Translations under genes and position numbers: made by a program
Assembly: GCF_029714945.1 (NCBI RefSeq)
Contig: NZ_CP121634.1
Location: 6,779,001 to 6,843,000, forward strand
Length of the DNA: 64,000 bases
DNA from: Bradyrhizobium sp. CIAT3101
GTDB lineage: Bacteria; Pseudomonadota; Alphaproteobacteria; Rhizobiales; Xanthobacteraceae
Direction of reading: 5' to 3'
The notes under the pieces: generated by a model
The model's input: only the letters and a program-made list of their open reading frames with translations
Databases searched by the model: none
What the model was told of the DNA's origin: nothing
In this document: in pieces, positions 44,131 through 54,125 of the stretch
Layout of the letters: each line of letters opens with the position of its first letter
Position numbering within the stretch: the stretch's first letter is position 1

Positions 44131-45555
44131 ATGAAGGCAACATCAAGAATAATACCATTTCCGCGCACGAACCCGCGTCCAGCCGAAGAGCTCGAGTTTC
44201 TTCCGGCTGCCCTTGAAATCGTTGAAACCCCGCCCTCACCGCTTGGACGCGCAATAGGTGCAACGATTCTCGCTATGGTTGTTCTCGGATTGTTATGGGC
44301 AAGTTTTGGTCGAGTAGACATCGTTGCAACGGCGACTGGAAAGGTCATTCCAAGCGGGCGCAGCAAGGTTATTCAGCCCTTCGAGACGGGGGTCGTGCGT
44401 TCGATTCGTGTATCGGAGGGTGAATTCGTCAACTCAGGTCAGACGTTGATTGAGCTGGACCCCACGATCAATGATGGCGAAATCAATCATTTGCAGAGCG
44501 ATCTGCAATCGGCGCAACTCGACATTGCCCGCTTGAGAGCAGCACTGTCTGATACCGATGATCCCTTGGGAGCGTTTCACCCTCCGGAGTCGGCGAACGC
44601 CGCTTTAATCGCCATGCAGCGTCAGTTCCTGATCGCACAAGTTGCCGAGCATCGCGCCAAAATCGCGTCACTGGACGGACAGAGAGCGCAAAAGGAAGCC
44701 GCGCTGGCGACCATTTCTGCGACGATCACCAAACTTGATGCGGTGATTCCGACCATTGAAGAACGTGTCAACATTCGTAAGACCCTTAATGAGTTCGGCT
44801 CCAAGCTTCAATATTTCGAGGTCTTGCAGCAACTGACCGAGAGTCAGCAAGAGCGGTTGGTTCAAAAGAGCCACGCAACTGAAATGCAAGCAGCAATCGC
44901 GACCATATTGGAAACGCGTTCCCAGACCAAAGCCGAATATCGTCGAACCCTGCTCTCTGACCTCACTGAAGCAGAGAGGAAGGCCGCGGGATTTGCAGCA
45001 GATCTTTCGAAAGCCGAACAACGCGCCAAGCTTCAATCGCTGACTGCACCTGTTTCCGGCACGGTGCAGCAGTTGGCTGTCCATACAATTGGTGGTGTGG
45101 TCACTCCGGCGCAAGCGCTCATGGTTATCGTTCCGCTCGATAGCAAGCTGGAGATCGAGGCCGCCGTGAACAATCGGGACATCGGCTTTGTTCATACCGG
45201 TGATGAGGTCGCGATCAAGGTCGATACCTTCGATTTTACCAGGTATGGTCTACTTCACGGGAAGGTACTCAGCATCTCGTCGGATTCTATTACGCGCGAT
45301 GTTCCCGGCGAAAAATCGTCAGAAAGGCAGGGGACCGGATCTACGAGCACAACGAGCGAGCCCAAAGGTCAGGAAATGACCTATGTCGCACGCATCGCCG
45401 TTTCGAACCCGCATATTCAGATCGATGATCGGATCGTGAGCCTCGCACCAGGCATGGCAGTCACAGCCGAGATCAAAACAGGATCGAGGAGGCTCATTGG
45501 CTATCTGCTCTCGCCTCTCATGAAATATAGACAAGAGAGTATGCGTGAACGCTGA
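44131..45555 (+). CDS. Type I secretion membrane-fusion protein (HlyD family)
   Basis: A 474-residue periplasmic adaptor linking the ABC exporter to a TolC-type channel. One N-terminal membrane anchor (about 40-60: GATILAMVVLGLLWASFG), the lipoyl half-motif IQPFETGVVRSIRVSEGEFV, a long coiled-coil hairpin (about 120-300), the second lipoyl part LTAPVSGTVQQLAVHTIGG, and the C-terminal beta region with LAPGMAVTAEIKTGSR. It is divergent from the ABC gene across 250 bp. No outer-membrane channel gene is in the window. Confidence 0.92.
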   Translation: MKATSRIIPFPRTNPRPAEELEFLPAALEIVETPPSPLGRAIGATILAMVVLGLLWASFGRVDIVATATGKVIPSGRSKVIQPFETGVVRSIRVSEGEFVNSGQTLIELDPTINDGEINHLQSDLQSAQLDIARLRAALSDTDDPLGAFHPPESANAALIAMQRQFLIAQVAEHRAKIASLDGQRAQKEAALATISATITKLDAVIPTIEERVNIRKTLNEFGSKLQYFEVLQQLTESQQERLVQKSHATEMQAAIATILETRSQTKAEYRRTLLSDLTEAERKAAGFAADLSKAEQRAKLQSLTAPVSGTVQQLAVHTIGGVVTPAQALMVIVPLDSKLEIEAAVNNRDIGFVHTGDEVAIKVDTFDFTRYGLLHGKVLSISSDSITRDVPGEKSSERQGTGSTSTTSEPKGQEMTYVARIAVSNPHIQIDDRIVSLAPGMAVTAEIKTGSRRLIGYLLSPLMKYRQESMRER

Positions 45556-45560
45556 TGCGT

Positions 45561-47363
45561 TCATCTATTCGAAGGAATACCCTGGCGAGGGCTGACGGAC
45601 GATGGCTGCACTTGAGGCGACAGCAAGGCGCGATTAGGCGGTCCTTGGCGCCGCGCGAGCGCCGTTGAGCGGGCCACTGGCAGCGGAACTCGACCGCGCA
45701 AGATTTCTGACGGATTGGCTGGAGCGTCCGAGAAAGATGGACGGAGCGCGGTCAGCGACATATCGTTTGGTTCTGCGCGGCCTTCGACAGCACTTCTGGC
45801 AAGCGAACCCAGGGCCCCTGTCAACGCAGGCTCACTCGGCGGCAATATACTCCCAGTGCGCAATGAAGGACCAAGCGTAGCCCAGTAGGGGAATTGAGAT
45901 AATTTAGGGGCGATCAAAGCGGCTTCGAACGGAGGCGAGGCCAGATCCGAATGAGTCCAATACGGAATTTTTTCCCCCGACAGTCCTGCACCAAGATCTT
46001 CTGCAACTCTTCCCTCAGAATGCAACAGCCCAACCTCCTCGGCGTTCGAGAGCCGTGATCGGCGTGAAGTATCCACGTTGGCGATTGTGGCACCCTGCTT
46101 CGTAGAAGCATCGTTCTGAGAGGACACGACAGTTGGCCCTAAGAGTTCAGCGGGCGTCGGTGGAGGAGATTGGAATCCGAGCGATTGGCTGACGAAAGAC
46201 TCTGCTTCGCCGGGCAGAGGCGAGGGAATGTCGTACTCTGGTCTATTGAACGCAGGTGGAGGAATGGCGGACGCCTTAAGTCTCTGCAGAACGCTGCGCG
46301 CTTCACCCGCGTGGGGTCCCTCTGGATAGCGCTCCAGGTACGACCAAAAATCCTCCGGCGCACCTGCACGGCACGCCCGCTGCCAGAGGAGCACCTCGCG
46401 TCGAACTGCCAAAAGGGTACGAATGCGCTTTGCCGTCGGATCGCGCCAATGATCTGCCAGATAGTCTGCGTAGGAATCGAGTGTATCGCGCAGGATCGCC
46501 GCGAAGTAGGCATCCTCCGCGGAAAGACTCGACATCGGTCGCGAGCGCAACCGGTCCAGTTCCTGGGATTCCGATCCCTTTGGCGCCACGCGCTCAAACG
46601 TTGCGAGTTGCGATCCGATCCCCGAGCTATGCCACGGCACTTGCTCCCCGCGCGTCATTTCGTTGACGCGTATGCGGACACGCACAAAAGCATCAGCGAG
46701 CGTGGAATTCTCATCGCCCATCATCTCGGCAATGGCCCTGGCGTAGGGGCTGTAACCATCGCCGTTCTTGGGATCAGGCGAGACCATGCCTGGTGCCGCA
46801 TTGAATGCGACAAGAACGTCTGGCCGAGTCTCGTGCCATGCGAATCCGCGGGCTGATGGTTGCCCCGAGAGCAAGAACGGACTTCGACGCGCCGCATCCA
46901 GAACGACGAAAGCACCCTTTGCACGAAGCGCCGAAAGGGCGCGGGTCAAGTCAGAAACGCGCACAGCAAGCCGAGGCAAATCTGAAACGTCTTCAACGTC
47001 GTTATCGACGTCGACCGGTAGCAGGTAATTCTCTCCCTCAAGTTGCAGCGCATAGCCGCTGAAGTATACGATGGCGAGCGTATCGGGGCCGGCCTCCCTC
47101 ACCTTCTCTACAAAATCAGAAAAGGCCCCCTTGAGGCTCTTACTGTCCAGATCACTGGTATGCGTTACTCCAAACCCCGCCCTCCGCAACTTGCCGGCAA
47201 TGAAGCCGGCATCATTGGCTGCGATCTCGAGTTTCTGAGCCCCATACGATGCATTCCCGACAACAAGGGCCAGACGCTCCTCGGACGAAGAAGCGTCTGC
47301 CGGAAAGATGAGCGTGAGCAGCACAAGAAGGAAGCAAACTACTCTGATCGTCGATCCCTCCAC
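45561..47363 (-). CDS. Exported caspase-fold (peptidase C14-like) protein, catalytic residues lost
   Basis: A 600-residue protein with an N-terminal signal-like hydrophobic run (VVCFLLVLLTLIFPADA), then a caspase-like p20 domain: RLALVVGNASYGAQKL, YFSGYALQLEGENYLLPVD, and FVVLDAARRSPF. In active members these are SGHG and LDAC; here His is Tyr104 and Cys is Ala158, so it should be proteolytically inactive. A repeat-like helical part follows (about 270-360), then a long Ser/Pro-rich, low-complexity tail. GTG at 47363 is the only reasonable start, with GGAGG just inside it, so the true start is uncertain. Sits between the secretion genes and their probable cargo. Confidence 0.8.
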   Translation of the reverse strand: MEGSTIRVVCFLLVLLTLIFPADASSSEERLALVVGNASYGAQKLEIAANDAGFIAGKLRRAGFGVTHTSDLDSKSLKGAFSDFVEKVREAGPDTLAIVYFSGYALQLEGENYLLPVDVDNDVEDVSDLPRLAVRVSDLTRALSALRAKGAFVVLDAARRSPFLLSGQPSARGFAWHETRPDVLVAFNAAPGMVSPDPKNGDGYSPYARAIAEMMGDENSTLADAFVRVRIRVNEMTRGEQVPWHSSGIGSQLATFERVAPKGSESQELDRLRSRPMSSLSAEDAYFAAILRDTLDSYADYLADHWRDPTAKRIRTLLAVRREVLLWQRACRAGAPEDFWSYLERYPEGPHAGEARSVLQRLKASAIPPPAFNRPEYDIPSPLPGEAESFVSQSLGFQSPPPTPAELLGPTVVSSQNDASTKQGATIANVDTSRRSRLSNAEEVGLLHSEGRVAEDLGAGLSGEKIPYWTHSDLASPPFEAALIAPKLSQFPYWATLGPSLRTGSILPPSEPALTGALGSLARSAVEGRAEPNDMSLTALRPSFSDAPANPSEILRGRVPLPVARSTALARRQGPPNRALLSPQVQPSSVSPRQGIPSNR

Positions 47364-47390
47364 AAATTGTGCCGATCATGGACCGAAGCT

Positions 47391-50300
47391 CTATCCCCAC
47401 TGCGGAGTGGACGGACCAGCCTGATGCGGCATCGTCAAATTCGGTGGCGGTCCACCAAGCTCGGGCGCGGACTTGAGGCTGCCATCAATCGCCGGTGTTG
47501 CGAAGGCCGATGCCATGTGTTGGGTCCATAGAGCTAGCCGCTGATCTACCGCAGCCATCCATGTGCGCGAATTCTCGTCCGTTTCATTGGCGGAAGGACT
47601 ATCGGCAGACTGGTTTGGCAAGGGTGGATCGGCGATGGACGTCCCGCCGCTTCCGTCACTCGACGCAATGAAGTTACCAAGCGAATAGTTGCCGAGCATA
47701 GCAAGTTTGGCAGTATGCGTCCCGTCAGTAACCGTCAATGCTCCTGGCGAGCCGTTGCCGGAATAGGTCAAGGACGCGTTAGCGCCACCAGCTATGTCGG
47801 TGAGGTCGATAACGTCACCGATCGCAAGCTGGCCGCGGAAAGAGCCTTTGAACGTCGAAGAATCATCGATGACGAGCGTACCCGTCGATCCCGCGAACCT
47901 GATGGATCCAGAATAGGCTCCCGTGATCTCGACGCTCGCACCGCTCCCGATCACCAGAGAATTGTTGCCGATCGTGGCTGTCCCTGACAAAATGAGAATA
48001 CCGTCGCCATTCAAATCCTGGTGGAAGCTGGTTTCCAGCGCTTCAAAGGCCGCGCTGTTGCCCGGCCCAGGCATATAGAAATTGCCGGTGTAGTTGCCGT
48101 TCGCGTCCGTGCTCCACACCGAATACTGACCTGTGATCGTATTCTTCCAGGCCACCTCGTAACCGCCCGCGACTGCTTCGACGCCAATCGGCGTATAGCC
48201 GCCAAACTGGCCGGCTGTCACCGCTGCCCCCTGATATCTCAGCGTCGGTCCCGTACCGCCGGCAACCGGGTTAAGGAGATAGTTGTCTCCCGATGCGACC
48301 AGCGCGGTCGTTCCGATCGCCTCGATCACGGATTGGACGACGCCGATCGTGCCGTCGCCATTCAAATCCTGTTGGAAGCTGGTTTCCAGCATTTTGAAGG
48401 CCGTGCTGTTGCCCGGCCCGGGCATATACAAATTACCGGTGTAGTTGCCGTTCGCGTCCGTGCTCCACACCGAATACTGACCTGTGATCGTATTCTTCCA
48501 GGCCACCTCGTAACCGCCCGCGACTGCTTCGACGCCAATCGGCGTATAGCCGCCAAACTGGCCGGCTGTCACCGCTGCCCCCTGATATCTCAGCGTCGGT
48601 CCCGTACCGCCGGCAACCGGGTTGAGGAGATAGTTGTCTCCCGATGCGACCAGCGCGGTCGTCCCGATCGCCTCGATCACGGATTGGACGATGCCGATCG
48701 TGCCGTCGCCATTCAAATCCTGGTGGAAGCTGGTTTCCAGCGTTTCAAAGGCGGTGCTGTTGCCCGACCCCGGCATATAGAAATTCCCGGTGTAGTTGCC
48801 GTTCGCGTCCGTGCTCCACACCGAATACTGCCCCGTGGTCGCATTCTTCCAGGCCACCTCGTAGCCGTTCGAGACAGCCTCGACGCCAATCGGCGTGTAG
48901 CCGCCGAACTCCCCAGGAGTTACAGCAGCCCCCTGATATTTCAGCATCGGTCCCGTGCCAGCAATTGCACTAGAAGAGTTTCCTCCCGACGCGGCCGGTA
49001 TGGAGTTCAGATAGTAGTTCTTGCCGATCAGAAGCAAGCTGGTTGATCCCGCCGACTCGAGCGTGATGCCGGAACCGGCAGTGTTGATCTGCAGAGTGCC
49101 GGACGGATTGGCTACCGCGCCGGCCAGGTTGGCAATGTTCCCTGCGCTGTCCTTCACCGTCGCCGAGTTCAGGTTGAGGGCCGTCACCGCGAGGTCGGAC
49201 GTGTTTTGGCCGGCGCCCACCGTATAGCTGAAGGTCAAGGCGTTGGTGCCAGAGCCTCCGGCATAGGTCGCCGTGCCGCCGTTGTTCAAGGCCAGCGTCG
49301 GCGTGCCGCCAGCCACCGTCACTGCTTCAGTCAGGTTCACGGTCAGCGTAACCACGTTGCCGGCACCAATAGTGCCGCTCCCCGAAGTGATCCCGGTGCC
49401 CGAGGCCGCCACGGACGATACCGTCGGCGCCGAGGTGTCGATCTGCAGCGTGCCGGACGGATTGGCCACGGCGCCGGCGAGGTTGGCAGCGTTGCCGGCG
49501 CTGTCCTTCACTGTCGCCGAGTTCATGTTGAGGGCCGTCACCGCGAGGTCGGAGGTGTTTTGGCCGGCGCCCACCGTATAGCTGAAGGTCAAGGCGTTGG
49601 TGCCCGAGCCGCCGGCATAGGTCGCTGTACCACCGTCGTTCAACGTCAGCGTCGGCGTGCCGCCCGCCACCGTCACCGCCTCGCTCAGGTTTATCGTCAG
49701 CGTCACCACGTCGCCGGCATTCAGAATGCCGTTCCCCGAGGTGATCCCGGTGCCCGAGGCCGCCACGGACGATACCGTCGGCGCCGTGGTATCGATCTGT
49801 AGCGTGCCGGACGGATTGGCCACGGCGCCCGCCAAGTTGGCAGCGTTGCCGGCGCTGTCCTTCACTGTCGCCGAGTTCAGGTTGAGGGCCGTCACCGCGA
49901 GGTCGGAGGTGTTTTGGCCGGCGCCCACTGTATAGCTGAAGGTCAAGGCGTTGGTGCCCGAGCCTCCGGCATAGGTCGCCGTACCGCCGTTGTTGAGGGC
50001 CAGCGTCGGCACGCCGCCCGCCACTGTCACGGCCTCACTCAGGTTCACGGTCAGCGTCACCACGTCGCCGGCATTCAGAATGCCGCTCCCCGAGGTGATC
50101 CCGGTGCCCGAGGCCGCCACCGACGATACCGTCGGCGCCGTGGTGTCGATCTGCAGCGTGCCGGACGGATTGGACACTGCGCCGGCCAGGTTGGCTGCGT
50201 TGCCTGCGCTATCCTTGACCGTCGCGGCGTTCAGGTTAAAGGCCGTCACAGCGAGGTCGGACGTGTTCTGGCCAGCCGCCACCGTGTAGCTGAAGGTCAG

Positions 50301-53300
50301 TGCATTGCTGCCCGAGCCGCCGGCATATGTCGCCGTGCCGCCATTGTTCAGCGTCAGCGTCGGCGTGCCGCCCGCCACCGTCACCGCGCCGCTCAGGTTC
50401 ACGGTCAGCGTCACGACGCTACCCGTGCCGAGCGTGCCGCTGCCCGAGGTGATCCCGGTGCCCGACGCCGCCACGGAAGACACTGTCAGCGTGGTCGTGT
50501 CGATCTGCAGCGTGCCTGACGGATTGGACATCGCGCCGCCGAGGGTAGCAATATTGCCTGCGCTGTCCTTGACCGTCGCGGCGTTCAAGTTGAAGGCTGT
50601 CACCGCAAGGTCGGACGTGTTCTGGCCGGCCGCAACCGTGTAGCTGAAGGTCAGTGCATTGCTGCCCGAGCCGCCGGCATACGTCGCCGTGCCGCCATTG
50701 TTCAGCGTCAGCGTCGGCGTGCCGCCCGCCACCGTCACCGCCTCGCTCAGATTTACCGTCAGCGTCACAACGCTGCCGACGCCGATTGTGCCGCTTCCTA
50801 AACTGATTCCCGTACCCGACGCCACAACCGACGATACCGTGGGTGCCGCTGTATCGATCTGCAACGTGCCGGAAGGATTCGACACGGCACCTGCGAGGTT
50901 GGCTGAATTGCCCGCACCGTTTTTTACGGTCGCCGAGTTCAGATTGACCGCTGTCACCGCAAGATCGGAGGTGTTCTGGCCGGCCGCCACTGTGTAGCTG
51001 AAGGTCAGGGCATTGGTGCCCGACCCGCTGGCATAGGTCGCGGTGCCGCCGTCATTCAACGTCAGCGTCGGCGTACCGCCCGCCACCGTCACCGCCTCGC
51101 TCAGGTTCACCGTCAGCGTCACAATGCTGCCGACGCCGATTGTGCCGCTTCCTGAACTAATTCCCGTCCCCGACGCCACAACCGACGATACCGTGGGTGC
51201 CGTCGTATCGATCTGCAACGTGCCGGGCGGGTTGGCGACTGCACCGGCTAAATTAGCCGAATTGCCCGCACCGTCCTTTACCGTCGCCGAGTTCAGGTTG
51301 ACTGCCGTCACCGCGAGGTCCGACGTGTTCTGGCCAGCAGCAACCGTGTAGCTGAAGGTCAGGGCATTGGTGCCTGAGCCGCTGGCATAGGTCGCTGTAC
51401 CACCGTCATTCAACGTCAGCGTCGGCGTACCGCCCGCCACCGTCACCGCCTCGCTCAGGTTCACCGTCAGCGTCACAATGCTGCCGACGCCGATTGTGCC
51501 GCTTCCCGAGATGATTCCCGTACCCGACGCCACAACCGACGACACCGTGGCTGCCGTCGTATCGATCTGCAACGTGCCGGACGGGTTGGTGACTGCAGCG
51601 GCTAGATTGGCCGAATTGCCCGCACTGTCCTTCACCGTCGCCGAGTTCAGGCTCACCGCCGTCACCGCGAGGTCGGAAGTATTCTGGCCGGCCGCCACTG
51701 TGTAGCTGAAGGTCAGGGCATTGGTGCCCGACCCGCTGGCATAGGTCGCGGTGCCGCCGTCGTTCAACGTCAGCGTCGGCGTACCGCCCGCCACCGTCAC
51801 CGCTTCGCTCAGGTTCACCGTCAACGTCACGACGCTGCCGGCATTCAGATCTCCGCTACCCGAGGCGATCCCGGTGCCTGAAGCCGCCACCGACAATACC
51901 GTCGGAGCCGTCGTATCCGCTGCGGATGCGACAGTGCCGACAGAAATCGAATCCGGCACCGACCCGGCACTGGTACCCGTCGAACTCGTTCCCTGAGCAG
52001 AGAAAATATGGACGCCGTTATTTAGAGTGGCTGTCGTGAACGACCACGTGTTGTCACTATTTACAGTAGCCGTGCCGATTTTCGTTGTACCATCGAAGAT
52101 CGTGATTTTGGTAATCGAGAAACCAGCTTGCACCGATCCGTAGAGAGTAACGACGTTTCCAACCAACGCATTGCCCGTAATGGTCGGAGAAGGGGGTAGA
52201 TTCGAATCGTTGCCGAACCCGCTTCCATTTTCACTTCCAATTGCGCTGATGTCGCCAAGCGAATTAACGTCGTAGGCCTGAATACTATTCCAAGTATTGT
52301 CAGCGAACGTCGGGGATGTGAAAGTCCAGTGTCCAGTGCTGTCGACTGATGTACTGCCCAGCACTGTGCCGTATGGCGTCGAAAAATAGACTGTCGTATT
52401 TGCGCCGGCGGTTCCGGTAAACGTAAAGGTCCCATTGCCATTATCCACGGGGTCACCGAATACTGGCGTCTTGACCGGCTGCGTGTCGATAATGACCCCG
52501 GGGAACTGAACCTCCGCACCTGTCAAGATCGCCGCATTCCCGCTGCTATCCGTGATAGATGCCCCGTTGGGCAGATTTGCGCCAGTGATCGCAAGCCCCT
52601 TAACGCTGTTGTCGTTGGCTCCAACAGTGTAGGTAAAGGTCAGCGAATTGGTGCCAGATCCACTACTATAAACCGCCGTACCCCCATCGTTCAGCTTCAG
52701 CGTCGGAGTTCCGGTCACGGATACCGCTGAGCTCATCTTCAGCGTGAACGTGATGGTGCTCCCCGTCACCGTTTCACCGGTCGAAGCAGATGTGACAACC
52801 GTGGTAATAATCGGGCCCGTAAACGCAGCGATCGTCGCGTTTGCCGCGGTCGATGCCGCTCCAGTATTCCCGGCACTGTCCGTAGCAGTCGCGGTAAGGG
52901 TATGACTGCCCGTCGACAGCGCGCTACTCTCGTAAAACCACGAGCCGCTGGATGAGGTGGTCACCGTGCCGAGTTTGGTCCCGCCATCATAGATAGAGAC
53001 AAAGCTGTTGGCCTGGGCCGTGCCATTCAGCATCACTTGATTGCCATTCACCGCATTCCCAAGAATGAGCGGTGCACCGGGCTTCGTGGTGATGACTGTG
53101 TTTGAATAGTCTACGGTGATGGTCTGGTTGCTGGACCACCCCTCGTAAACTCCTTCCTTCCAGTAGACGCCGCCGCCGTATCCGAGCGCACCGTGATAAT
53201 CAACGACTTGCTGACCGTTGATCCAGACCTCGAGAAATCCGCTCGAATTGTTCTGGAAGTTCGCTTCGATTTGGACGTCAATAGGTTGTCCGCGAACGAT

Positions 53301-54125
53301 CGGCGTCTGCGAAACCCACAAATATCCATTCAAGGGATCGCCGGGCAGCGTCGCAGCGGTCCACTCTTTCTGGCCGGGAAGTGCATAAAATGCCTGGATG
53401 GCGAGATAATCGCCCTCCCCGTATCCATTCGCACCGGTCAGGTGGATTGCTAGCGGTGGGCTTCCGCCGTCAATTGATTGGTATGTTGGGTCATTGTCAT
53501 CCCCATGAAATTGCCCGAGGATTTGCCACGCCAGATTGTTACTGGTGTCGTTGAAGCCGGGCTGAACTGTGAATTGATAGGACAGATCTATGGTCGACGT
53601 TGCGGAATAGACGGTGCCACCGCTGATTTCGCTCCGATGACTATCGTTGTCCGCCCAGAGATCGTTGGGACGCAACTCGAATCGCAGCGTATGGCTGTCG
53701 AGCTGCGTGATCGCCCAAGGAGCATTCCCGTTAACGTTGGCATTTTCGACATAGTAAGGCATGCCTCCGACCGAGATCGGGGCCGACCACTGATCGGTCA
53801 ACGGCGAGAATTTAGTCATCTCTCCCGAGATAGTTTGCACCAGCGCAGAGGACTGCCCACTCGTGGCGCCGGCAACCGTCGAAGTTGCCGTGAAGCTATG
53901 TGTTCCGTCCGTCAGCGGTTGGGTCGCGTAAGACCAAACACCGGCGCTGGTGGCCGTCGTGGTGCCCAACACAGTACTGCCGTCGTAAATGGTAATAGTG
54001 CTGCCAGGCGTAGCCGTCCCGACCAGCGTAAGCTCGTCCGAGTAGCTTGTGCCAGGATCATTGTCCAAAACGATGTTACTGGGAGATGCCGTCAAGATGA
54101 CGGGCGGATTATTCTGCGCAACCAT
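47391..54125 (-). CDS. Giant secreted repeat protein with polysaccharide-lyase-like domain (probable T1SS substrate)
   Basis: A 2244-residue protein without a Sec signal. Order: an Ig-like module (about 1-100); a heparin-lyase/PF14099-like domain (about 100-345; LRFELRPNDLWADNDSHRSE and AWQILGQFHGDDNDPTY are typical); Ig-like modules (about 350-730) including a divergent copy of the next repeat; eight 118-residue cadherin/Big-like repeats (about 735-1680; VTLTVNLSEAVTVAGG each); three 117-residue repeats (about 1685-2040; QDLNGDGTIG calcium-loop and VAWK...QYSVWSTD motifs); and an end region (LVIDDSSTFKGSFRGQLA) typical of rhizobial T1SS cargo. AAGGGG precedes the ATG. Probably an exported glycan-active adhesin acting on the local exopolysaccharide (inference). 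Confidence 0.82.
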   Translation of the reverse strand: MVAQNNPPVILTASPSNIVLDNDPGTSYSDELTLVGTATPGSTITIYDGSTVLGTTTATSAGVWSYATQPLTDGTHSFTATSTVAGATSGQSSALVQTISGEMTKFSPLTDQWSAPISVGGMPYYVENANVNGNAPWAITQLDSHTLRFELRPNDLWADNDSHRSEISGGTVYSATSTIDLSYQFTVQPGFNDTSNNLAWQILGQFHGDDNDPTYQSIDGGSPPLAIHLTGANGYGEGDYLAIQAFYALPGQKEWTAATLPGDPLNGYLWVSQTPIVRGQPIDVQIEANFQNNSSGFLEVWINGQQVVDYHGALGYGGGVYWKEGVYEGWSSNQTITVDYSNTVITTKPGAPLILGNAVNGNQVMLNGTAQANSFVSIYDGGTKLGTVTTSSSGSWFYESSALSTGSHTLTATATDSAGNTGAASTAANATIAAFTGPIITTVVTSASTGETVTGSTITFTLKMSSAVSVTGTPTLKLNDGGTAVYSSGSGTNSLTFTYTVGANDNSVKGLAITGANLPNGASITDSSGNAAILTGAEVQFPGVIIDTQPVKTPVFGDPVDNGNGTFTFTGTAGANTTVYFSTPYGTVLGSTSVDSTGHWTFTSPTFADNTWNSIQAYDVNSLGDISAIGSENGSGFGNDSNLPPSPTITGNALVGNVVTLYGSVQAGFSITKITIFDGTTKIGTATVNSDNTWSFTTATLNNGVHIFSAQGTSSTGTSAGSVPDSISVGTVASAADTTAPTVLSVAASGTGIASGSGDLNAGSVVTLTVNLSEAVTVAGGTPTLTLNDGGTATYASGSGTNALTFSYTVAAGQNTSDLAVTAVSLNSATVKDSAGNSANLAAAVTNPSGTLQIDTTAATVSSVVASGTGIISGSGTIGVGSIVTLTVNLSEAVTVAGGTPTLTLNDGGTATYASGSGTNALTFSYTVAAGQNTSDLAVTAVNLNSATVKDGAGNSANLAGAVANPPGTLQIDTTAPTVSSVVASGTGISSGSGTIGVGSIVTLTVNLSEAVTVAGGTPTLTLNDGGTATYASGSGTNALTFSYTVAAGQNTSDLAVTAVNLNSATVKNGAGNSANLAGAVSNPSGTLQIDTAAPTVSSVVASGTGISLGSGTIGVGSVVTLTVNLSEAVTVAGGTPTLTLNNGGTATYAGGSGSNALTFSYTVAAGQNTSDLAVTAFNLNAATVKDSAGNIATLGGAMSNPSGTLQIDTTTLTVSSVAASGTGITSGSGTLGTGSVVTLTVNLSGAVTVAGGTPTLTLNNGGTATYAGGSGSNALTFSYTVAAGQNTSDLAVTAFNLNAATVKDSAGNAANLAGAVSNPSGTLQIDTTAPTVSSVAASGTGITSGSGILNAGDVVTLTVNLSEAVTVAGGVPTLALNNGGTATYAGGSGTNALTFSYTVGAGQNTSDLAVTALNLNSATVKDSAGNAANLAGAVANPSGTLQIDTTAPTVSSVAASGTGITSGNGILNAGDVVTLTINLSEAVTVAGGTPTLTLNDGGTATYAGGSGTNALTFSYTVGAGQNTSDLAVTALNMNSATVKDSAGNAANLAGAVANPSGTLQIDTSAPTVSSVAASGTGITSGSGTIGAGNVVTLTVNLTEAVTVAGGTPTLALNNGGTATYAGGSGTNALTFSYTVGAGQNTSDLAVTALNLNSATVKDSAGNIANLAGAVANPSGTLQINTAGSGITLESAGSTSLLLIGKNYYLNSIPAASGGNSSSAIAGTGPMLKYQGAAVTPGEFGGYTPIGVEAVSNGYEVAWKNATTGQYSVWSTDANGNYTGNFYMPGSGNSTAFETLETSFHQDLNGDGTIGIVQSVIEAIGTTALVASGDNYLLNPVAGGTGPTLRYQGAAVTAGQFGGYTPIGVEAVAGGYEVAWKNTITGQYSVWSTDANGNYTGNLYMPGPGNSTAFKMLETSFQQDLNGDGTIGVVQSVIEAIGTTALVASGDNYLLNPVAGGTGPTLRYQGAAVTAGQFGGYTPIGVEAVAGGYEVAWKNTITGQYSVWSTDANGNYTGNFYMPGPGNSAAFEALETSFHQDLNGDGILILSGTATIGNNSLVIGSGASVEITGAYSGSIRFAGSTGTLVIDDSSTFKGSFRGQLAIGDVIDLTDIAGGANASLTYSGNGSPGALTVTDGTHTAKLAMLGNYSLGNFIASSDGSGGTSIADPPLPNQSADSPSANETDENSRTWMAAVDQRLALWTQHMASAFATPAIDGSLKSAPELGGPPPNLTMPHQAGPSTPQWG
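47990..49075. repeat. Three 351-bp coding repeats
   Basis: Tandem copies encoding the IEAIGTTALVASGDNYLLN to QDLNGDGTIG module. The two copies nearer 48000-48690 are nearly identical over about 240 bp (for example 48061-48300 and 48412-48651), indicating recent duplication or gene conversion. The third, about 48690-49075, is diverged. Confidence 0.85.
49086..51917. repeat. Eight 354-bp coding repeats
   Basis: Period measured from repeated landmarks (for example the same motif at 50305 and 50659). Each encodes about 118 residues from VSSVAASGTGITSGSG to NPSGTLQIDTT. Copies differ at scattered sites, so the array is old but homogenised. Frame-preserving unit length allows copy-number change without frameshift. 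Confidence 0.88.

Noticed and set aside
49086..51917. Regular repeats resembling a CRISPR or satellite array
   Set aside because: Units of 354 bp without spacers, in frame, encoding a protein domain.
48021..52000. Many repeated plus-strand frames (VPPATVTASLRFTVSV type) across the giant gene
   Set aside because: Reverse-complement translations of the repeat arrays; the minus frame is a single continuous 2244-codon gene with recognisable domains.
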